Shown here: positions 1 through 4,301 of the stretch, piece after piece
Layout of the letters: every line of letters starts with the position of its first letter
Position numbering within the stretch: position 1 is the first letter of the stretch
DNA from: Verrucomicrobiota bacterium
Lineage (GTDB): Bacteria; Verrucomicrobiota; Verrucomicrobiia; Limisphaerales; UBA9464
Assembly: GCA_025354845.1 (NCBI GenBank)
Contig: JANXMD010000019.1
Span: 1-5,123, forward strand
Length of the DNA: 5,123 bases
Reading direction: 5' to 3'
Notes under the pieces: model-generated
Told to the model about the DNA's origin: nothing
The model's input: the letters and a program-made list of their open reading frames with translations, nothing else
Database searches by the model: none
Program-made: the position numbers and the translations under genes

Positions 1-1
1 C

Positions 2-226
2 GTGGAGACGCGCGAGGGCGAGTCCTATTCCGGTCGGGTGCTGGGCGAGGATGCGGACGGGTCGCTTACCCTGGTTACGGGTGAAGGTCAGGCTGTGTTT
101 CTCCCCAAATCGCAGATTACCGAACAGCGAATCCTTACCCTCTCGATGATGCCCGACGGCTTGATGGACGGCCTCTCGGTGTCGGACTTCGCCGACCTGA
201 TGGCCTTTCTCGAATCGCGTCGCTGA
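2..226 (+). CDS. PVC-type putative haem-binding domain protein, C-terminal fragment
   Basis: This is the last 74 codons of a gene that enters from the left edge; the GTG at position 2 is probably an internal valine codon, not a start. The visible tail has the pattern of the C-terminal end of the PVC putative haem-binding domain (TIGR02603 type). A ‘T-x-x-G-E-x-Y-x-G’ strand is followed by a short beta-rich stretch, then the hallmark SMMPDGLMDGLS and the closing DLMAFLESRR helix (SxMPxGL...DLxAFL). In this family the CxxCH haem site lies roughly a hundred residues upstream, so it is outside the window and cannot be checked. Full-length members are usually large secreted proteins with a beta-propeller or HEAT-like front part, thought to act in periplasmic oxidation of sugars or other substrates. 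That role is family knowledge and is not shown here. The gene ends with TGA at 224-226 and converges on the minus-strand cca gene. Confidence 0.8.
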   Translation: METREGESYSGRVLGEDADGSLTLVTGEGQAVFLPKSQITEQRILTLSMMPDGLMDGLSVSDFADLMAFLESRR

Positions 227-237
227 CGGGGAGGCTC

Positions 238-276
238 CAACCGCAGATGGACGCGGAAGGACGCAGATTCGAAAGA
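238..276 (+). repeat. Dispersed GCAGATGGACGCAGAT-type intergenic repeat, copy 1
   Basis: A 39-base element built from roughly 10-base units, each with a CGCAGA/CGCGGA core (241-250, 251-260, 261-270). It matches the reverse complement of 4170-4208 at 32 of 39 positions by hand alignment, so the two copies are inverted relative to each other. It sits in the 96-base spacer between two convergent genes. Short repeats of this kind are scattered through intergenic DNA of many PVC and some other genomes as far as I recall; their function is unknown to me. Confidence 0.7.
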
Positions 277-322
277 GCGCACGAGCGGTGCTGAATTCGA
301 CGCCCGCGTCTCGCTGCGTGGC

Positions 323-1702
323 TCACTCTGAGGGCCGGGAGCGGAGCCATTGCAGGGCGCCGTCGAGGTCCTGGAAGTCGCCGTCCAATTGAGCTTCGAA
401 GGCGGCATCTAGGAGTCGCTTGAAGCCCGGGCCTGGTGTCAGGCCGGATGCCGCAAGGTGGCGTCCCAGCAGAATGGGCTTGGGTGCCGTGCGTTCGAGT
501 TGCAACTGCTCGGCGGCCTCGCGGAGGGCGGTGACGCCGGAGGGCACCTCGCGTGGGCGCGGGGGACGGCCAAAGACATCGGCGGTGATCACCACGATCA
601 GGTCGTCAATGGTGGCGGGAATCAGCCGCTGCGCGAGACGCCGAACGCCCCGAGGCGTCGGCGCATTGAGGTGGGCCAGATGGTTGATCACCAGGGGAAC
701 CACGGGCGCGCCATAGGACTCAGGCATGGCAAGGCGACCGAGAAACGAGGCCGCGAGCGGACCGCCCGCCGGTTCGTGTCCGGGGGAGACAATGCGTCGC
801 CGTCCCTCGCGTTCCACCTCGTGGGTGCAGGCCGGCTTGCCGAAATCATGGGCGAGCACCGCCAGAGTGAGAAACAGGCGCCGACGCGAATCGGACTCGA
901 GCCAAGCGGGCAATTCGGCGAGTGCATCCAAACAGGCCAGGGTATGCGTCCAGACATCGCCCTCCGGATGCCATTCGGGATCCTGCGCCACGCCCACCAA
1001 CGCGGCGATTTCGGGGTAGTGATCGAGCCACCCGCTGTCGCGCAGAAAACGAAGTCCCGCTGAAGGGCGCACGGACTTGGTCGCCCACTTGATCCACTCC
1101 TCACGCACCCGTTCGACGGCCAGTTCGGAATGAGTGGCGGCAATTTGACGGCAGAGCTCAAGCGTCTCCGGGGCGGCGGTTAGGTCGAGCCGCCCGGCGA
1201 ACTGCATCCCGCGCAGCACCCGCAGCGGATCCTCGGCAAAGGCCTCGCTGGTGTGACGGAGAACGCGGTTCCTCAGATCCGTTTCACCGCCGAAGAAGTC
1301 CAGCAGCTCACCGCGATGCGGGTCGAACATCATCGCGTTGATGGTGAAATCGCGTCGCGATGCCGCCTCGCGTGGGTCCAGCGAGGAGTCGAACGTGATC
1401 TCGAATCCGCGATGTCCGGGACCGGACTTGGAATCACGCCGCGGCAGCGAGAAGTCGAACACGTGGCCCGGCACCGTCAGCTTCACCACACCAAAGGCCC
1501 TGCCAACTGCATCCGTGCGACCCCATCGGGAGAGGGACGCGAGCAGCGTGTCCGGATCGACGCCGTAAACCTCGATGTCGAAATCGGTGCACTGGATCCC
1601 AAGCTTCCAGTCCCGCACGCAGCCGCCAACGAGGTAGGCGCGTGCGAGCTCCGGGGTTTCCCGAAAAATGCGGCTAAGCGATGCGGGAAGAAGCGGAGTC
1701 AC
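323..1702 (-). CDS. cca: CCA-adding tRNA nucleotidyltransferase / poly(A) polymerase family protein with HD domain
   Basis: A complete 459-residue class II nucleotidyltransferase. It is predicted to build or repair the 3'-CCA end of tRNAs in the cytoplasm using CTP and ATP. The catalytic head shows VGGCVRD at 25-31, the metal-binding DFD at 40-42, LPRRD at 87-90 followed by a flexible-loop region, RRDFTINAM at 117-124, the base-selecting EDxxR (E157, D158, R161), and RVLRGMQFAGRL at 161-172. A C-terminal HD phosphohydrolase domain follows, with H253, the HD pair H285-D286 in LAHDFGKP, and further candidate ligands H309, H341 and D375. In E. coli the HD domain gives phosphatase and cyclic phosphodiesterase activities; here that is inferred. 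The start is GTG at 1702-1700, overlapping the TGA of the upstream permease by 4 bases, with no clear Shine-Dalgarno sequence; no other Met occurs before the catalytic motifs. Sequence alone cannot separate a full CCA enzyme from a CC-only, A-only or poly(A) enzyme, but EDxxR and the loop favour CCA or A addition. Confidence 0.92.
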   Translation of the reverse strand: MTPLLPASLSRIFRETPELARAYLVGGCVRDWKLGIQCTDFDIEVYGVDPDTLLASLSRWGRTDAVGRAFGVVKLTVPGHVFDFSLPRRDSKSGPGHRGFEITFDSSLDPREAASRRDFTINAMMFDPHRGELLDFFGGETDLRNRVLRHTSEAFAEDPLRVLRGMQFAGRLDLTAAPETLELCRQIAATHSELAVERVREEWIKWATKSVRPSAGLRFLRDSGWLDHYPEIAALVGVAQDPEWHPEGDVWTHTLACLDALAELPAWLESDSRRRLFLTLAVLAHDFGKPACTHEVEREGRRRIVSPGHEPAGGPLAASFLGRLAMPESYGAPVVPLVINHLAHLNAPTPRGVRRLAQRLIPATIDDLIVVITADVFGRPPRPREVPSGVTALREAAEQLQLERTAPKPILLGRHLAASGLTPGPGFKRLLDAAFEAQLDGDFQDLDGALQWLRSRPSE

Positions 1703-3231
1703 GAGGAACGTGCGGGAGGGTGGATGAAGTCCGACCAGAGACTGTGCAACTGGGAGATTAACGGTTTGGCTTCGGCTCCATTATGAAGACTCTTCATGAA
1801 ATCGTTCAACCGCCGTGTTCCCCACACTTTCAGGATGACCGCAAAAAGAAGATTCGGAACACAGAATACTGGAATGCGGATAGCGAGCACGACCCCTACC
1901 GTCATGGCAAACGCGGCGACCGGAGTTGCTGTGCGCAGACCGGTCCAGGCGGACCAATTTGCGAGGGTGAGAAGGTCGAGCCCTCCGATCACAAACGCAT
2001 AAGACAGAAATGCGAGTGGCCATGAGTTCTCAGCGCCTTGTGCAAGGCTCTGGAGCACGATAATCAGCAACTGGGTTCCGAACAGGAGGCACGCGGGTCG
2101 AATCACGACCCGGTGACCGCTTCGCCAGATTCCTTGGAGTAATTCGAAATCGGTAATCGGGGTGGTGAGCAGCAGTTCCATCCCGCCTTCCCTCATCGAT
2201 GAGAAGCGTTCGCAACAATGCCAGGTAAACAAAAGCTTGAGGGCGAACAGGCCGAGAGGGACGCAGAAGAAGGCTCCTGACGAGTTCTGGCCCGATTGGG
2301 CGGTACCGAGGAGTGCGATGGCGACCGCGACCGAGGAACCCAGGCCGGAGACGACCCAGGCCAAGACTCGAATCGCAGGACCTGACTGGTTGATCCACTG
2401 AACGGCGTTGGTCCCGTCGGGAACAGGGGGCCGCGGCATCTTCGTCAGCCTCTCTGAATGCCGGTTGGAAGATTCGTGCAGGGATCTCGGGAGTCGATGG
2501 GCTGCGGTCAACAGGGCGATCCAACCGAGGGCGTGCGATGCCAGGAGTGTCCTCCAAAACGGGAATGACTGGTCAGGACCGCGCGCCGAAGACGCCTCAT
2601 TCCAAGCGGTCATCGGGCTCAGCCAGCCGCCATATTTTAGCCAACGGAGCGGGGTCAAGGCCGCCTGGCTCGCCGCAATTGGAATGCAAACAAAGAACAG
2701 GAACAGGATCAGGAGGGTGAACAAAACCGAGCGCCCGGCGTTGCGTTGACCGGCGGAGACGACGAGTCCAACAACGAGTGAAAACCAGAGGGCGTTGAAG
2801 AGACTGAGCGAGGTGAAGGCAACTTCAGTTCCGGTCATTCCTCCGAGGAACCAGGCAAAAGCCATCATGGGAATCCATGCCAGTAGTGCGCTGAAGGCCA
2901 GGTTGGCGTTTGCTGCGAGCTTACCGGCGAGAATGTCAAACCCGGTGAGGTCCGTGAGAAAGAGAAGTCCCAAGGTTCCGTCGCGCCGCTCGGAGCTGAC
3001 GGCGTCGGAAGTGAGGAACACCCCGGAGACTGCCGCAACTACCACCGCCATCGAATTAAGCAGTAGGAACAGGGATCGCCCGTCTGCCATACGTCCGCCA
3101 AGCAGAGCCCCGATCAGATAAAAGGACGTGATCACCACCGCGAGCAGTGCAGTGCCGATTCGGAGCCTAAAGGTGAGTGGTCGCATCGCTGCAACGAGCA
3201 GCTCTCGATGGGTGACCGGGGGAAACCTCAT
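1699..3231 (-). CDS. ABC-2-type transporter permease, double-length (two homologous halves)
   Basis: A 510-residue polytopic inner-membrane protein that I assign to the ABC-2-type permease class. I place the start at ATG 3231-3229, giving MRFPPVTHRELLVAAMRP, which is the usual opening (‘P-I/V-x-x-REL-x-x-A-x-R’) of these proteins; a GTG at 3357 in the same frame would add 42 polar, atypical residues. About 11-12 hydrophobic segments are visible, near 25-45, 54-74, 109-130, 141-161, 169-188, 226-245, 287-309, 320-338, 376-398, 404-424 and 436-470. Each half carries the cytoplasmic coupling-type motif: ERRDGTLGLLFLTDLTGFDI at about 81-100, and a second, weaker version MREGGMELLLTTPITDFELL at about 346-365. 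Such permeases normally pair with a separate ATPase to export an unknown substrate. No ATPase gene is next to it: the neighbours are cca downstream (4-base overlap) and divergent terC upstream. Hand-counted rows are about 50-63% GC, somewhat below cca (about 68-72%). The substrate is not predictable. Confidence 0.85.
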   Translation of the reverse strand: MRFPPVTHRELLVAAMRPLTFRLRIGTALLAVVITSFYLIGALLGGRMADGRSLFLLLNSMAVVVAAVSGVFLTSDAVSSERRDGTLGLLFLTDLTGFDILAGKLAANANLAFSALLAWIPMMAFAWFLGGMTGTEVAFTSLSLFNALWFSLVVGLVVSAGQRNAGRSVLFTLLILFLFFVCIPIAASQAALTPLRWLKYGGWLSPMTAWNEASSARGPDQSFPFWRTLLASHALGWIALLTAAHRLPRSLHESSNRHSERLTKMPRPPVPDGTNAVQWINQSGPAIRVLAWVVSGLGSSVAVAIALLGTAQSGQNSSGAFFCVPLGLFALKLLFTWHCCERFSSMREGGMELLLTTPITDFELLQGIWRSGHRVVIRPACLLFGTQLLIIVLQSLAQGAENSWPLAFLSYAFVIGGLDLLTLANWSAWTGLRTATPVAAFAMTVGVVLAIRIPVFCVPNLLFAVILKVWGTRRLNDFMKSLHNGAEAKPLISQLHSLWSDFIHPPARSS

Positions 3232-3359
3232 AGAATCGAACGATGAAACGGCGACCACGATCGGGAAAGTCCCAATCCAGGCCTCTTGATTCCGGATTGG
3301 AAAACCTCCCCATCGCTTCCATTGGCTTGGCGGCGGATCCGCGGTAGCGTTCGCCACTT
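3232..3359. promoter_or_regulatory. Divergent promoter region between the permease-cca unit and terC
   Basis: These 128 bases separate the two divergently read units and must hold the terC promoter and, most likely, that of the permease-cca unit. I see no strong -35/-10 pair and no Shine-Dalgarno sequence before either start. Many PVC bacteria use such sequences poorly, so this is not decisive. No match to the conserved core of the yybP-ykoY manganese riboswitch, sometimes found before TerC-family genes, could be recognised by eye. A 10-base palindrome GCGGATCCGC lies at 3333-3342, about 18 bases before the terC start, and a longer-spaced inverted repeat lies at 3272-3300. Confidence 0.5.
3272..3300. 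repeat. Inverted repeat CCAATCC-15-GGATTGG in divergent spacer
   Basis: The 7-base arms at 3272-3278 and 3294-3300 are perfect reverse complements separated by 15 bases. The dyad lies roughly midway between the two divergent starts, 29 bases outside the permease ATG and 59 bases outside that of terC. Its geometry, with arm centres about two helical turns apart, would suit a dimeric DNA-binding regulator. With arms this short it could also be chance. No regulator gene is present in the window. Confidence 0.3.
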
Positions 3360-4091
3360 ATGGACTGGCTGACGGACCCAGATGTGTGGATCGGTTTCCT
3401 GACCCTGACGTTTTTGGAAATCGTCCTCGGCATCGACAACCTCATCTTCATCTCGATTCTGAGCAACAAGCTGCCCGAGGCTCTGCGGGCCAAGGCGCGT
3501 CGGACCGGGCTCGCGCTAGCGCTGATCACACGCATCTTACTCCTCTGCTCGTTGGCCTGGGTGATGAAGCTCGACCAGCCGTTCTGGTCCACGACGATCG
3601 CCGGCAAGGCGCTCTCCATCTCCGGCAAAGACGTCATCCTGCTCGCTGGCGGCCTCTTTCTGGTTTTCAAGAGCACGCGCGAAATCCATGAGAAGCTCGA
3701 GGGGGAACACGACGACCAGTCGTTCGGAAAGGTGCCATCCTTCCAGGCCGCGGTGATCCAAATCCTCCTGCTCGACATCGTGTTTTCGCTCGATTCGGTC
3801 ATCACCGCCGTTGGCATGTCGAATCGCATCGGGGTCATGATTGCCGCGGTGGTCGTGGCGATGATCGTCATGCTGATCTTTGTAAACGCGATCGCCGGAT
3901 TCGTGGAGCGACATCCGACCATCAAGATGCTCGCCTTGGCCTTCCTGATCCTCATCGGAACCATGCTGATGGCCGAGGGCTTCCATCAGCACGTGCCCAA
4001 GGGGTACATCTATTTCGCCATGGCCTTCTCCGCGGGCGTCGAAATGCTGAACATCCGTCACCGCGCCAAGAGCAAGTCCGCGGGACACTGA
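3360..4091 (+). CDS. TerC family integral membrane protein (probable metal-ion exporter)
   Basis: A complete 243-residue inner-membrane protein of the TerC/YjbE/YoaE/YgdQ family. Members are linked to tellurium resistance in the founding case and to Mn2+ export or metal homeostasis, including loading of secreted metalloenzymes, in better-studied ones; the ion here is inferred. Seven hydrophobic segments are visible near 10-32, 50-70, 90-106, 128-150, 157-178, 188-206 and 213-230. The two family signatures are present: FLEIVLGIDNLIFISIL at 19-34 with acidic E20 and D26, and LLDIVFSLDSVITAVGM at 137-153 with D139 and D145. Together with E206 and E228 these provide candidate cation ligands within the membrane. 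A charged cytoplasmic loop (107-125) and a basic tail (232-240) flank the membrane part. The length is typical for the short, CBS-free forms. The ATG at 3360 is the natural start, with the signature only 18 residues in; no Shine-Dalgarno sequence is visible. It is read away from the permease-cca unit and appears to be a single-gene unit. Confidence 0.92.
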   Translation: MDWLTDPDVWIGFLTLTFLEIVLGIDNLIFISILSNKLPEALRAKARRTGLALALITRILLLCSLAWVMKLDQPFWSTTIAGKALSISGKDVILLAGGLFLVFKSTREIHEKLEGEHDDQSFGKVPSFQAAVIQILLLDIVFSLDSVITAVGMSNRIGVMIAAVVVAMIVMLIFVNAIAGFVERHPTIKMLALAFLILIGTMLMAEGFHQHVPKGYIYFAMAFSAGVEMLNIRHRAKSKSAGH

Positions 4092-4097
4092 GCCGGG

Positions 4098-4130
4098 TTA
4101 TTTACCGCCGAGGCGCTGAGAACGCAGAGC
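4098..4130 (+). repeat. GAGGCGCTGAGAACGCAGAG-type intergenic repeat
   Basis: The stretch beginning TTATTTACCGCCGAGGCG and ending AACGCAGAGC resembles a second class of short intergenic repeat that I recall from PVC and related genomes, typically written as (A)ACCGC(A/C)GAGGCGC(A/T)GAGNACGCAGAG. It shares the CGCAGA-type core and the 10-11-base spacing of the units with the other repeat in this spacer, but is distinct in sequence. It begins 6 bases after the terC stop codon. The assignment rests on recall of the pattern; only one copy is present here. Confidence 0.5.
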
Positions 4131-4137
4131 AAGCGGC

Positions 4138-4156
4138 GATTCGAATGCGTGAGAAG
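4138..4156 (+). repeat. GATTCGAAT + GTGAGAAG word pair, copy A
   Basis: GATTCGAAT (4138-4146, containing the 8-base palindrome ATTCGAAT) is followed two bases later by GTGAGAAG (4149-4156). The same two words recur in reversed order at 4253-4270, just before the aminotransferase gene. GATTCGAA also occurs at 266-273, directly attached to the first dispersed repeat. The meaning is unknown; possibilities are a binding site or remnants of a repeat family. Confidence 0.35.
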
Positions 4157-4169
4157 CAGAGCCGCAGTG

Positions 4170-4208
4170 TCTTTTTTATCTGCGTCCATCGGCGTTCACC
4201 TGCGGTTG
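4170..4208 (-). repeat. Dispersed GCAGATGGACGCAGAT-type intergenic repeat, copy 2 (inverted)
   Basis: Read on the minus strand, this begins CAACCGCAGGTGAACGC and ends with a run of six A. It matches 238-276 at 32 of 39 positions, with differences mainly in the third base of units and in the A-rich end. On the plus strand the end appears as TTTTTT at 4172-4177. A 5-base CGCAG/CTGCG inverted repeat (4163-4167 and 4180-4184) flanks this T run, but the T run is inside the loop, so it is not a terminator of the usual kind. Confidence 0.7.
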
Positions 4209-4252
4209 AATTCCTCTGGAGCTCCCGGTTGGGGTCGGCGGTTTACGGTGGT

Positions 4253-4270
4253 GTGAGAAGAGATTCGAAT
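4253..4270 (+). repeat. GTGAGAAG + GATTCGAAT word pair, copy B
   Basis: GTGAGAAG (4253-4260), one base, then GATTCGAAT (4262-4270). This is the reverse order of the same two words at 4138-4156. It lies 32 bases before the aminotransferase start codon, inside the region where its promoter is expected. Confidence 0.35.
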
Positions 4271-4287
4271 CCGGCGACGGATTGTCC

Positions 4288-4293
4288 TAGTAT
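4288..4293 (+). promoter_or_regulatory. Weak candidate -10 element (TAGTAT) before the aminotransferase gene
   Basis: TAGTAT ends 8 bases before the ATG at 4302. If used as a sigma-70-type -10 box, transcription would start at about 4300-4301 and the mRNA would be essentially leaderless, which fits the absence of any Shine-Dalgarno sequence. The possible -35 (TTCGAA, 4264-4269) matches the consensus at only three positions, so this is a speculative call. Confidence 0.2.
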
Positions 4294-4301
4294 CGGCGCG
4301 G

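Noticed and set aside
238..276. CRISPR array or transposon terminal repeat
   Set aside because: Units are contiguous and degenerate with no spacers, and no transposase or cas gene is in the window.
299..310. GACGC-CC-GCGTC hairpin between the two convergent genes as a terminator
   Set aside because: The loop is only two bases and there is no T run on either strand; too weak to call.
458..1063. Plus-strand frame of 201 residues opposite the cca gene
   Set aside because: It lies wholly inside the well-supported nucleotidyltransferase gene on the other strand, and its translation shows no recognisable domain; long antisense frames are expected at this GC content.
1253..1786. Plus-strand frame of 177 residues across the cca/permease junction
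   Set aside because: Antisense to two genes with clear motifs; low-complexity, Arg-rich translation without family resemblance.
3232..3359. Manganese (yybP-ykoY) riboswitch upstream of terC
   Set aside because: Looked for because TerC-family genes sometimes carry one; no recognisable conserved core in the spacer.
3167..3964. Minus-strand frame of 265 residues opposite terC
   Set aside because: The opposite strand encodes both TerC signatures; this translation is Ser/Arg/Met-rich and unlike any known protein.
4163..4184. CGCAG/CTGCG inverted repeat with TTTTTT as a terminator for terC
   Set aside because: The T run is in the loop rather than after the stem, the stem is 5 bases, and the T run is explained as the A-rich end of the inverted dispersed repeat.
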